Shown here: positions 6,210-12,095 of the stretch, one piece after another
How the letters are laid out: each line of letters begins with the position of its first letter
Numbering within the stretch: the first letter of the stretch is position 1
Source: a virus
Virus record (IMG/VR): IMGVR_UViG_3300032173_000017
Location: 1 to 37,141 of that record
Strand: one strand, 5' to 3'
Length of the DNA stretch: 37,141 bases
Notes under the pieces: generated by a model
The model's input: the letters and a program-made list of their open reading frames with translations, nothing else
Databases searched by the model: none
What the model was told of the DNA's origin: nothing
Position numbers and translations under genes: made by a program

Positions 6210-8038
6210 CAGATCCTCCCCCGCGCGGCCGCCGCAGCCCGCGCTCCGTTAGCCAGGATTGCGACAATTTCCCGTGCCGCCTGCTCCCGACAGATCATAT
6301 AGGTTTCCCGCATGTTTCGGAATGCGTGGGGCAAGCCGAATTTGTTCCACTGAACGGGTCGTTCAGATTCCTCAAGCCAGCTTGCGCCTGGGATCGCACT
6401 CGCCCAGGAAAAAGCAAATCCGCGTTCCGCACGTAAGCCATAGAATACAGGGGCTTGAGGTTGGAAGATTATGGCCCGCTCCGCCGGTTTAAACCGCCGC
6501 CGCCGCAGCCCTGCCTTTATCAGTGTCTCGAAATCCGCCGCTATGTCAGAGTCCCACTCGTCATTAAAGATCATTTTCAACGCAGCTCGGCCGCGCCGGC
6601 GCCGGTTTGGCTTAAGGCGCCAATTTTCAACCAGGGCATCGGGAGTCAGCGCCAGGTGTTTTAGCGCCGCTTCCTTGAATCTCGCATACTGCTCCATGCT
6701 CCAGCCGCAATACGTATGATAATCCTGAAAGCCCAGATGCCGCTCATCATACTTGAACGTGCGCCCTGAATAATAACGCCGGACTAACGTCTGAATGCCG
6801 TGCGCGACGGCTTCCATCAGCTTCGGCGATTCCATTATCTCCGAGGGCAGCGTGCGATATTCCCATCCCCCGTGGCTTTTATGCCCCTCAACCGCGCCCA
6901 GCCGCCTGTAGCCACAGCGCGCTCGCGCCGCGCCCGACAGCCCCAGCAGCGGCCGCCCCAAAAAATCGTCTAACAGCATGATCAGGTCGGGCGGAGGATA
7001 TTGATCCGGCACATTAGCGACGTGAATATGACAGCCCAACGACAGGCGATCGCCTACGTGCGACAGGGTCAGGTCGGGCCAGCGCCGCGCGCACTCGCGC
7101 ATCAGCGCGGCCGTATTTTTTACCAGCCCCCGCGCCGTGCGCGCCGGAGACGGACGCAGCTCTAACTGATCGCCGCTCCCGTCGCAGCCGATCTCGGCGG
7201 ACGTGCTGGAAGCCAATGACGCCGCCGGTATCACATTCCCGCGATCGTTAAGCACGGTCAGCTCGGGGTCAGCCCCCAACGTCGGCCGCACCGCAGGCTT
7301 GCGCCGCGAGGGCGCAGGCATCTTGGCCAGCGGCCGATATTCTAATACGCGCCGCCACCAATCCGTCATGCCGCTCGACGCCGCGTATTGCTCCAGCCGC
7401 TCTATCCCCTCTTCCCGATGGGTCGCGTCATGCGTCAGGTAAAGCTCGAGCTCCGGTATATAGACGCCTGCGAAATAATACGTGTCTGATTTAATCTCCG
7501 GCCCGTCCCAGCGAATGAAAATTTGTTTCAGCCACCGCAGCATCGGCGCGTTGATATGTTCACCGCGTAAATTAGTTTCGATTAAATAGACATACACCGG
7601 CCCCAGCAAGTCCATCACCGACCGTGAGCCCGCAGCCAGATCATAATAATCAAACGACCCGTCAGTATGATCCGCAGCGCCAACGTCAACCGGCCGGCCA
7701 AATTCAACCCGTATATCCCTCGCCGCGACCTGAAGGGCAGGGATCAGCGCCGCGTAAAACGCCAGCGTCAGCCCGCGCTTATCGCCTGTTTCCTGCCATC
7801 CATAAGGAATATAAAAACCATGACGATCCCGTGCTGGAGCCGGTATTGCGCAATGCGAAACCGCGTATTGGACGCGGCCCGTCAGGCCAAACGCAGCCGC
7901 CACTCTGTCAACCAGGCGAACCCATTCCAGGTCGTCATAGCTTATCCCGCCCTCGGTTTCCGTCCAATCTTGGGCATGAACGGTTTGTAGGCCCATCAGG
8001 CGCGAGGCGGAGATCCCCGTATATTTAATGGTTTTCAT
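6209..8038 (-). CDS. phiEco32-type amidoligase (COOH-NH2 ligase, glutamine synthetase-like fold)
   Basis: A 609-residue protein. Residues from about 250 to 480 match the phage COOH-NH2 ligase (amidoligase type 2) pattern: GADPE at 255-259, CDGSGDQLELRPSP at about 284-297, and GCHIHV at about 334-339, which supply the acidic and His residues for ATP and metal binding in this glutamine synthetase-like fold. WEYRTLPSEI and FQDYHTYCGW follow. The family joins a carboxylate to an amine using ATP. The N-terminal 240 residues and the basic C-terminal 120 are not recognised and may bind the substrate. The start ATG 8038 overlaps the upstream gene by 14 bases behind a GGGGGA ribosome site. It is coupled to the glutamine amidotransferase, so ammonia from glutamine is a likely amine donor. 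The target is not known from sequence. Confidence 0.9.
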   Translation of the reverse strand: MKTIKYTGISASRLMGLQTVHAQDWTETEGGISYDDLEWVRLVDRVAAAFGLTGRVQYAVSHCAIPAPARDRHGFYIPYGWQETGDKRGLTLAFYAALIPALQVAARDIRVEFGRPVDVGAADHTDGSFDYYDLAAGSRSVMDLLGPVYVYLIETNLRGEHINAPMLRWLKQIFIRWDGPEIKSDTYYFAGVYIPELELYLTHDATHREEGIERLEQYAASSGMTDWWRRVLEYRPLAKMPAPSRRKPAVRPTLGADPELTVLNDRGNVIPAASLASSTSAEIGCDGSGDQLELRPSPARTARGLVKNTAALMRECARRWPDLTLSHVGDRLSLGCHIHVANVPDQYPPPDLIMLLDDFLGRPLLGLSGAARARCGYRRLGAVEGHKSHGGWEYRTLPSEIMESPKLMEAVAHGIQTLVRRYYSGRTFKYDERHLGFQDYHTYCGWSMEQYARFKEAALKHLALTPDALVENWRLKPNRRRRGRAALKMIFNDEWDSDIAADFETLIKAGLRRRRFKPAERAIIFQPQAPVFYGLRAERGFAFSWASAIPGASWLEESERPVQWNKFGLPHAFRNMRETYMICREQAAREIVAILANGARAAAAARGRI

Positions 8039-8198
8039 GCCGATCCCCCAGGCCCGCCGCCATCACCGCGTCAATGAATACGTGCCGCAGCGGCAGCGTA
8101 TAATGCCGCCGCGCGCGCAGCTCCCATAGCTCGATCGTGCCGCGCGCCGTGTCCACCAGGCCACATACCGGCCGCCGCGTGATAACGCCGGCAGCCAC
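8025..8198 (-). CDS. small hypothetical protein at the head of the amidoligase operon, 57 aa
   Basis: I chose GTG 8198, which has an AAAGAGGT ribosome site 5 nt upstream. An in-frame ATG at 8225 would lie at the predicted transcription start and has no ribosome site; if used, it adds nine residues (MEKHKKRFR). The visible protein (AAGVITRRPVCGLVDTARG, then HYTLPLRHVFIDAVMAAG) looks like a small beta-rich domain. No family is recognised. Its last 14 bases overlap the amidoligase gene, so translation of the two is probably coupled. Confidence 0.68.
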   Translation of the reverse strand: MAAGVITRRPVCGLVDTARGTIELWELRARRHYTLPLRHVFIDAVMAAGLGDRHENH

Positions 8199-8231
8199 CC
8201 GAAACCTCTTTTTATGTTTTTCCATAATTCT

Positions 8232-8240
8232 ATTATATCA
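8232..8240 (-). promoter_or_regulatory. extended -10 promoter of the amidoligase operon
   Basis: TGATATAAT (8240-8232) fits an extended -10 element (TGnTATAAT), lying in a short AT-rich island between genes. No good -35 lies at 17 bp; a TTGACA at 8250-8245 is only 7 bp upstream, so it cannot act as the -35 for this box. Transcription would start near 8225, giving a leader of about 27 nt that contains the GAGGT ribosome site. Confidence 0.55.
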
Positions 8241-8262
8241 TACTTGTCAAGTCCTTATTTAT

Positions 8263-8733
8263 TTAATCGCCTGTTTTAGCGTCTTCCACGGCTTCGGCCG
8301 CCGCATTGATCATATGTTCGCGTTCCCATTCCTCCAGCGCCCGCAGCAGCTCCGCGCGTTCCCGCGAGACATCCTCAAACGTGATCGTCGGCAATCCTTG
8401 TTCCAGCCGGCCCGCGTTATGGATCTGGGTATAGGCATAGGCCAGGTTTGCCAGGGTCGCCCGTTTCGCTTTATTTGGGTCGGTCATATGGTCGAGCAGG
8501 TATTTCTCCATCGCTTCGAGCAGCTCGACCTTCCGCTTTCGGAACGTTTCCAGGTCGGTGTCTAAAAGCTCCAGCACTCCGCTTATCCGCCGCTCGACGG
8601 CCTTGGCGGATACGCCCAACGCCTCTCCGATTTCGCGATATGTCGCTCCCGCCATCCGCATTTTGAGCATCTGGCCGGTCATCGCTTGAGTTTCCAATTT
8701 CTTGGACAATTGAACCAGCTTATTCTCTTTCAT
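8263..8733 (-). CDS. helix-turn-helix protein, possible small terminase or regulator, 156 aa
   Basis: Start at ATG 8733 (ATGA overlap with the upstream membrane protein gene). Residues at about 25-55 (MRMAGATYREIGEALGVSAK and on) form a typical helix-turn-helix, resembling sigma-70 region 4 or terminase small-subunit HTHs. A helical region follows, containing KAKRATLANLAYAYTQIHNA and EQGLPT, then an acidic tail. The HTH-plus-helices arrangement and the A-GRLEQGLPT stretch recall terminase small subunits and related phage HTH proteins. It lies in the early replication region, not next to the portal, so a regulator is equally possible. Confidence 0.75.
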   Translation of the reverse strand: MKENKLVQLSKKLETQAMTGQMLKMRMAGATYREIGEALGVSAKAVERRISGVLELLDTDLETFRKRKVELLEAMEKYLLDHMTDPNKAKRATLANLAYAYTQIHNAGRLEQGLPTITFEDVSRERAELLRALEEWEREHMINAAAEAVEDAKTGD

Positions 8734-8831
8734 TTCGCTTTCCAAACAAGGATGATTAGCGATAAGTATATGATAATACCCAGGATAAATGAAAGCAACA
8801 TAGTCCTGATCCGGTTTTGTCTCGTCATCAT
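8730..8831 (-). CDS. single-span membrane microprotein, 33 aa
   Basis: A 33-codon frame sits exactly between two genes. ATG 8831 overlaps the nuclease stop (ATGA, with GAGGGA as ribosome site) and its own stop overlaps the next ATG (ATGA). The sequence is a basic head (MMTRQNRIRT) and one long hydrophobic helix (MLLSFILGIIIYLSLIILVW) ending in KAK. This is the layout of a single-span membrane peptide with its N-terminus inside. Coupling on both sides argues that it is translated. The function is unknown. Confidence 0.75.
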   Translation of the reverse strand: MMTRQNRIRTMLLSFILGIIIYLSLIILVWKAK

Positions 8832-9406
8832 TGTCCCTCTGCCCAGGCATATATCCGGCGCATCGCCGGCCACATCGTAGAGGCGTCGGCCAGCTCTTCG
8901 GGCCGCAGTGTTATCAACCGGTGAGAGTCGGCCGTCAGGTAAAGTAGGGCCGCACCCTCCGCTTCGAGGCCGTGAGCTTTCAGTAAAAGGGCGTAGGCCG
9001 CAACTTGAAGATGGTGCCATTTCGCTATACCGCCGGTCTTGATATCAATTACGAAACGGCGGTCGTTGAGGATCCCCCAGAGGTCGGGCGTTCCCGCATA
9101 CCGCAGCTCGGCGTGATAAAACGGGATGTCATGGCCCTCGATCTTGAAGCCGGTTGTCATGATAAATTCGTGAAACTGCCGCAAGTATCCGGTGAGCAGC
9201 GGGTCCAGGCGCTCCATGTTCAGATTATCGTCGAGATAAAGCCGGATTGTGTCATGGACATATGTTCCCAGCTCCATCCCGTTCTTGCTTCCGGGCGGTG
9301 AAAAAAACCGCTTTATGACGGCCGAAACCGACGGGACGATGATGCCGTTATGCCGATAAACGTGCGTTTCCGGGGTAAAAGTCAGCTCTTCAGCTTGAAG
9401 CTCCAA
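8828..9406 (-). CDS. PD-(D/E)XK exonuclease, RecB/Cas4-like
   Basis: The start is TTG 9406, with AGGAG 7 nt upstream; a longer open frame reads back through the previous gene and is rejected. In the resulting 192-residue protein, GTYVHDTI (His51) is the motif-I helix, Asp108 in AGTPDLWG and Asp121-x-Lys123 in FVIDIKTG are the catalytic core, and Gln134 in QVAAYALLL is the RecB-family QxxxY motif. Such nucleases resect double-stranded ends 5' to 3' to produce single strands for a RecT/Bet annealing protein. One is encoded about 4 kb upstream in the same module, so the two probably form a phage two-component recombinase. Confidence 0.88.
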   Translation of the reverse strand: MELQAEELTFTPETHVYRHNGIIVPSVSAVIKRFFSPPGSKNGMELGTYVHDTIRLYLDDNLNMERLDPLLTGYLRQFHEFIMTTGFKIEGHDIPFYHAELRYAGTPDLWGILNDRRFVIDIKTGGIAKWHHLQVAAYALLLKAHGLEAEGAALLYLTADSHRLITLRPEELADASTMWPAMRRIYAWAEGQ

Positions 9407-9420
9407 TGGTATACTCCTCA

Positions 9421-9720
9421 CTAATTGATTGCGTCCCTGATCGCGCGCTTGCGGGCGGATTCGATTAGGGGCCGCAACTTGATCAGGCAAAGGGTGCGGA
9501 AGCCGTCTTTCCTGATCCTGTCGTCGCGCCGTGCGCAATAATTCCACTTGTCGTTGTAGGATTCGATGACGCCGTTGAGCGAGCCTTCGGTGATGCTGAT
9601 TTTGGGTAGGCGACTGCTCATCTCTTTCACCATGGCCAGATACAGGCTATATACGGCGTCGGTCGGGGTTTGTGTCTTAAGCAGGTCTTGATAAAGCTTA
9701 AAGAATCTCTGCGCTCGCAT
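9421..9720 (-). CDS. hypothetical protein, 99 aa
   Basis: I chose ATG 9720, with GAGAG 5 nt upstream, over GTG 9726 in the same frame. It is a basic helical protein with a Tyr/Leu-rich first half (FFKLYQDLLKTQTPTDAVYS) and an Arg-rich second half (RRDDRIRKDG, ESARKRAIRD). No domain is recognised. It overlaps the upstream gene by 23 bases and is followed by the PD-(D/E)XK nuclease gene after a 14-nt gap, so it belongs to the same transcript. The composition would allow nucleic-acid binding. Confidence 0.7.
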   Translation of the reverse strand: MRAQRFFKLYQDLLKTQTPTDAVYSLYLAMVKEMSSRLPKISITEGSLNGVIESYNDKWNYCARRDDRIRKDGFRTLCLIKLRPLIESARKRAIRDAIN

Positions 9721-10006
9721 TTTCACTCTCTTGTTTTCGTTCCTGGATCGCCCGGCGCGTCCTTATGGGGCATAAGTCGAGAATGGTGCAAACGGACTTG
9801 AATCCAAAAACATAATTCGATGAGGCCGGGGTGTCGTCAAATATCCAGGCGCGCGCACTTTCTTGATCTTCGGCGCTGGTGTGAGGGCTTGTCCCCAGAT
9901 ACTCCTGGACGATTGCCAGCATCATCGAGGCCATCATCTTTCTAATGGAATCGTCCGGGCTGTTCCTGAATTTCTCGGGATGGGGTCGGTGGGCAAAATA
10001 TTTCAT
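9698..10006 (-). CDS. hypothetical protein, 102 aa
   Basis: ATG 10006 overlaps the stop of the upstream gene (ATGA). The protein has a helical, Met-rich part (DSIRKMMASMMLAIVQEYLG) followed by ARAWIFDDTPASSNYVFGF, which looks like a small folded domain, and a charged tail (RAIQERKQESENASAEIL). I recognise no family. It sits in the string of small genes between the promoter at 10581 and the nuclease. Confidence 0.7.
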   Translation of the reverse strand: MKYFAHRPHPEKFRNSPDDSIRKMMASMMLAIVQEYLGTSPHTSAEDQESARAWIFDDTPASSNYVFGFKSVCTILDLCPIRTRRAIQERKQESENASAEIL

Positions 10007-10296
10007 CCATCATCCTTCGCCCGTGCGTTGGCCTCTCCCCGCGCGCCGGCGTTCTCCCGTTCCTGCCGCTCATATTCGCGGACTTTTGCTTCCTGGTATT
10101 CGGCCTCCCCCCGCTCGATGGCGTTGTCGAGCCGGATCTCGCGCGCGGTTCGGGGGTCCTCATCTGCGCTTTCGTGGGACATGATCCCGCGATCTACCGC
10201 GATCTCCAGCAATGTGTCCGCGATGTCTTCCAGGGTCGCATTGATGTCGATCAGGGCGTCGCAAACAGCTTTCAGCTCATCTTCTACGCTGCTCAT
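10003..10296 (-). CDS. acidic coiled-coil-like hypothetical protein, 97 aa
   Basis: ATG 10296 lies inside the end of the upstream membrane protein gene, behind AGGGGA. Residues 1-35 (VEDELKAVCDALIDINATLE and on) have regular hydrophobic spacing that suggests a coiled coil, followed by a Glu/Arg-rich helix (EAEYQEAKVREYERQERENA). It is very acidic overall and probably oligomeric. No family is recognised. Confidence 0.7.
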   Translation of the reverse strand: MSSVEDELKAVCDALIDINATLEDIADTLLEIAVDRGIMSHESADEDPRTAREIRLDNAIERGEAEYQEAKVREYERQERENAGARGEANARAKDDG

Positions 10297-10474
10297 CGTT
10301 TTCCCCTGTGATCTTCGCGATGACCCAGACAAGTGCGAAGTAGATGACCGTCAACCCCGCGAACGGCCACATCTCCTTCAGGTGCCCCCACCCGAAGATG
10401 ACCATGACCGCAACCCAGCCCAGCCCCAGGAGCAAATACTGCTGCCAGAGCTTCAACCTGTCAAGAAAAGACAT
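10277..10474 (-). CDS. two-span membrane protein, 65 aa
   Basis: ATG 10474 has a GGGAGG ribosome site and was chosen over the longer frame, whose extension would begin inside the leader hairpin. Two hydrophobic helices (QYLLLGLGWVAVMVIFGWG and MWPFAGLTVIYFALVWVIA) flank a short HLKE turn, and a charged tail follows (KITGENDEQRRR). This is the first coding region after the promoter at 10581-10609. Size and topology would be compatible with a holin-like or superinfection-exclusion protein, but the location far from the lysozyme argues against a lysis role. Confidence 0.75.
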   Translation of the reverse strand: MSFLDRLKLWQQYLLLGLGWVAVMVIFGWGHLKEMWPFAGLTVIYFALVWVIAKITGENDEQRRR

Positions 10475-10503
10475 TGGAAACCTCCCGTGTAGATTTAAGG
10501 GCG

Positions 10504-10537
10504 AGTTGGGGGACAAACCCGCGGGAGCCCCCCAACT
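10504..10537 (-). promoter_or_regulatory. 9-bp leader stem-loop in front of the 10474 gene
   Basis: AGTTGGGGG (10537-10529, minus strand) pairs with CCCCCAACT (10512-10504), enclosing a 16-nt loop that itself contains the palindrome CCCGCGGG. It lies between the promoter at 10581-10609 and the GGGAGG ribosome site, with about 18 nt to spare. There is no T-run, so it is more likely an mRNA stability or translational element than a terminator. Confidence 0.6.
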
Positions 10538-10580
10538 GCGTAATTGCCGCTCGGTCGCCCTTATTTTTCATCGTGCCGCC

Positions 10581-10609
10581 ATTATACACTTGTTCTGTTA
10601 TTCTGTCAA
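10581..10609 (-). promoter_or_regulatory. consensus sigma-70 promoter (TTGACA-17-TATAAT)
   Basis: A perfect 12/12 promoter: TTGACA (10609-10604), 17 bp, TATAAT (10586-10581) on the minus strand. Transcription should start near 10574. The -35 overlaps the stop codon of the replisome organizer gene. It drives the string of small genes and the nuclease down to about 8263. Confidence 0.93.
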
Positions 10610-11439
10610 GCCTTTTTATGTTCTTTTTCCCACTGTTCCATTTTCGCCGATATCTCCAGGCCGTGTATGCCCAGGTTGTTCAGGCGTTGGACCTCTGCCC
10701 AATACTCGGGCGGCTTGTGTATCGTTGTGTTTTTACCGATCATGCTCGGCCGATATTCCGTGTTATTCGGGCCCTGCCTTGTGCCGCCTCTGTCCTGCGT
10801 CCTTGAAAGCCAATTCGTCAGGAACCTGCCGTAGTTTGAACGCGGCCGCTTTGTGGGATTCGCCACAAGCCAGGCTGCGGCCTTGGCCAACTCAACTTCT
10901 ATGTCGCAGGCGGGGTAGGCTTTCTTCCATAACGCCATTCGCTCTTCGGTGATCCCTTCCCACATAGTGGTGTCGCTAAAGGTTATCTTCTCTTCTCTTT
11001 TCTTTATCTTCTCTTCTCTTCTCTTCTCTTCTCTTGGGTCCGGATTTTCGGACATGGCGTCCGGATTTTCGGACATGGCGTCCGGATTTTCGGACATGAT
11101 TCGTCTTTTATGCCTGTCGGAGAGCTCATACTTTTCCCAATTATTGATTTTCAGGGTGCCGTCTGAATTTTTTGCTAATTTGGCTATTTTAGGATCCAGA
11201 CATTTTTGTATGGTTCTTTCTAATAGCTCTTTGGGTATCACTAACATACCGGCAAGCTGTTCGAGCCCATAAGGGCATCCCTCGTTGGCCCGAATATAGC
11301 CGTCGTCTTTTGAGCCCAGGGCCAGCAAATCTATCCAGACGCTGCGCTCTTCCGGCGTCAGCTCAATTCTCGTTGAGCCAAAAAGCCACTTATCCACCCA
11401 GAGGGGCAACCATTGACTATCAGAATATCGCTTTTTCAT
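10606..11439 (-). CDS. replication protein O / replisome-organizer-like helicase loader
   Basis: The 277-residue protein starts at ATG 11439, overlapping the upstream stop (ATGA). The N-terminal 90 residues (MKKRYSDSQWLPLWVDKWLF and on) match the winged-helix replisome organizer domain that recognises the origin. The middle is a repetitive spacer: MSENPDA three times, then REEKRREEKIKKREEKI. Residues from about 170 (AYPACDIEVELAKAAAWLVA, YGRFLTNWL) resemble the C-terminal domain of phage O/DnaD-like proteins, which bring the host replicative helicase to the origin. The spacer is encoded by three 21-bp repeats and a pyrimidine tract, the layout of an origin inside the initiator gene as in lambda O. 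No polymerase is seen in the window, so host replication machinery is probably used. Confidence 0.85.
   Translation of the reverse strand: MKKRYSDSQWLPLWVDKWLFGSTRIELTPEERSVWIDLLALGSKDDGYIRANEGCPYGLEQLAGMLVIPKELLERTIQKCLDPKIAKLAKNSDGTLKINNWEKYELSDRHKRRIMSENPDAMSENPDAMSENPDPREEKRREEKIKKREEKITFSDTTMWEGITEERMALWKKAYPACDIEVELAKAAAWLVANPTKRPRSNYGRFLTNWLSRTQDRGGTRQGPNNTEYRPSMIGKNTTIHKPPEYWAEVQRLNNLGIHGLEISAKMEQWEKEHKKA
10986..11035. repeat. homopyrimidine/homopurine tract next to the iterons
   Basis: About 50 nearly pure C/T bases on the plus strand (A/G on the minus strand), built from repeated CTTCT units, interrupted by a single A at 11006. It encodes the REEKRREEKI-rich stretch of the initiator and lies 3 bp from the three iterons. 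Such tracts adopt unusual helical structures, and the lambda origin likewise has an easily melted strand-biased segment beside its iterons. Confidence 0.8.
11039..11101. repeat. three 21-bp tandem iterons, candidate replication origin
   Basis: Units at 11039-11059, 11060-11080 and 11081-11101 share TCCGGATTTTCGGACATG. The first two are identical over 21 bp and the third differs only in its last three bases. With its upstream base each unit contains an inverted repeat, GTCCG-gatttt-CGGAC, suitable for binding a dimer of the initiator. They lie inside the initiator gene itself, next to the pyrimidine tract, which matches the layout of lambda ori. Confidence 0.78.
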
Positions 11440-11654
11440 CGGCCTTCTCCTGGTTTGATCCCAAAATGCTCGGCTTCCTTGTCCAGATACCATTGGTTGG
11501 TGAGCAGGTCGATGACATAGGAAAGACAGTTTACTTTATAGGTGCGCTCTTCACACCTGATCCAATTTCCATGCTCGTGGTCGCGCCTTGCCAGCAATAT
11601 CTCTTCCTGCCGAGCTGCCTTAAGGACTTCCAAGACTGTCGCCACATTGTCCAT
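11436..11654 (-). CDS. hypothetical protein, 72 aa
   Basis: A small soluble protein (VLEVLKAARQEEILLARRDH, then CLSYVIDLLTNQWYLDKEAE) with charged helices and two cysteines. ATG 11654 lies behind AGGGGA. Its stop overlaps the replisome organizer start (ATGA), and the upstream membrane protein gene ends 4 nt before it. No family is recognised. Its place just before the replication initiator hints at a replication accessory role, which is inference. Confidence 0.7.
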   Translation of the reverse strand: MDNVATVLEVLKAARQEEILLARRDHEHGNWIRCEERTYKVNCLSYVIDLLTNQWYLDKEAEHFGIKPGEGR

Positions 11655-11657
11655 TGT

Positions 11658-11942
11658 TCAGTTTTCCCCTGATAATTTTATCACGACTTCGCCTTCTTCC
11701 TTCGGCACTTCGACCAACGTTGAATGGCTATCGGTCCAACCATAATACCGCACCTGCACCTTGTCAAACCGCTTCTCCATGATGAGGAGCATCGCCCACA
11801 TGGCCAGCACCATTACGACCGCAAAGCCCAGGGCGATGAGCATATCGCGGAGCCTGAACCTGAAGATGGGCGGGAAGCCCGCCATACCCAGGACAAAGAT
11901 GGCCATCCAGAGCAGCAAAACAATTATAGCTGCGAATCCCAT
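11658..11942 (-). CDS. two-span membrane protein with soluble C-terminal domain, 94 aa
   Basis: Residues 1-22 (MGFAAIIVLLLWMAIFVLGM) and about 35-54 (LIALGFAVVMVLAMWAMLLI) are hydrophobic helices separated by a basic loop (PPIFRFRLRD), followed by a 40-residue tail with short beta-strand-like stretches (VQVRYYGWTD, GEVVIKLSGEN). ATG 11942 has AAGGAGA upstream. It is the first gene of the transcript from the promoter at 12068-12095. No family is recognised. Confidence 0.75.
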   Translation of the reverse strand: MGFAAIIVLLLWMAIFVLGMAGFPPIFRFRLRDMLIALGFAVVMVLAMWAMLLIMEKRFDKVQVRYYGWTDSHSTLVEVPKEEGEVVIKLSGEN

Positions 11943-11974
11943 GGTTATTTCTCCTTTCAGTGGTGGGAAAAAGA

Positions 11975-12056
11975 GGGGCCGCCAGGGAAGGTTTCGGGTT
12001 TGTCCGCTGCCGCCAAGAGGGGGAGGCTTGACGGGCGATTGTCTCGCGGCGGCCCC
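11975..12056 (-). promoter_or_regulatory. possible attenuator in the leader of the replication operon
   Basis: GGGGCCGCC (12056-12048, minus strand) is exactly complementary to GGCGGCCCC (11983-11975), and the second arm is followed by TCTTTTTC, a terminator-like layout with a 64-nt loop. Inside the loop GGCGGC (12014-12009) can also pair with the GCCGCC of the first arm, so two exclusive foldings are possible. It lies just after the transcription start near 12061 and before the first gene. The long loop weakens the terminator reading. Confidence 0.45.
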
Positions 12057-12067
12057 ATGATGAGCAT

Positions 12068-12095
12068 ATTATATCACCCTATCCGACCTTTACAA
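12068..12095 (-). promoter_or_regulatory. sigma-70 promoter (TTGTAA-16-TATAAT)
   Basis: TTGTAA (12095-12090) precedes a perfect TATAAT (12073-12068) by 16 bp on the minus strand, 10 of 12 positions. It overlaps the end of the upstream gene and would begin a transcript near 12061 with a leader of about 120 nt, reading into the membrane protein, 72-residue protein and replisome organizer genes. Confidence 0.7.

Noticed and set aside
8245-8250. TTGACA in front of the amidoligase operon as a -35 box
   Set aside because: It is only 7 bp from the TATAAT. An extended -10 reading of the promoter fits better.
10461-10571. 36-codon frame starting near the transcription start of the 10581 promoter
   Set aside because: No ribosome site, overlaps the hairpin and the next gene; kept as an observation instead of a gene.
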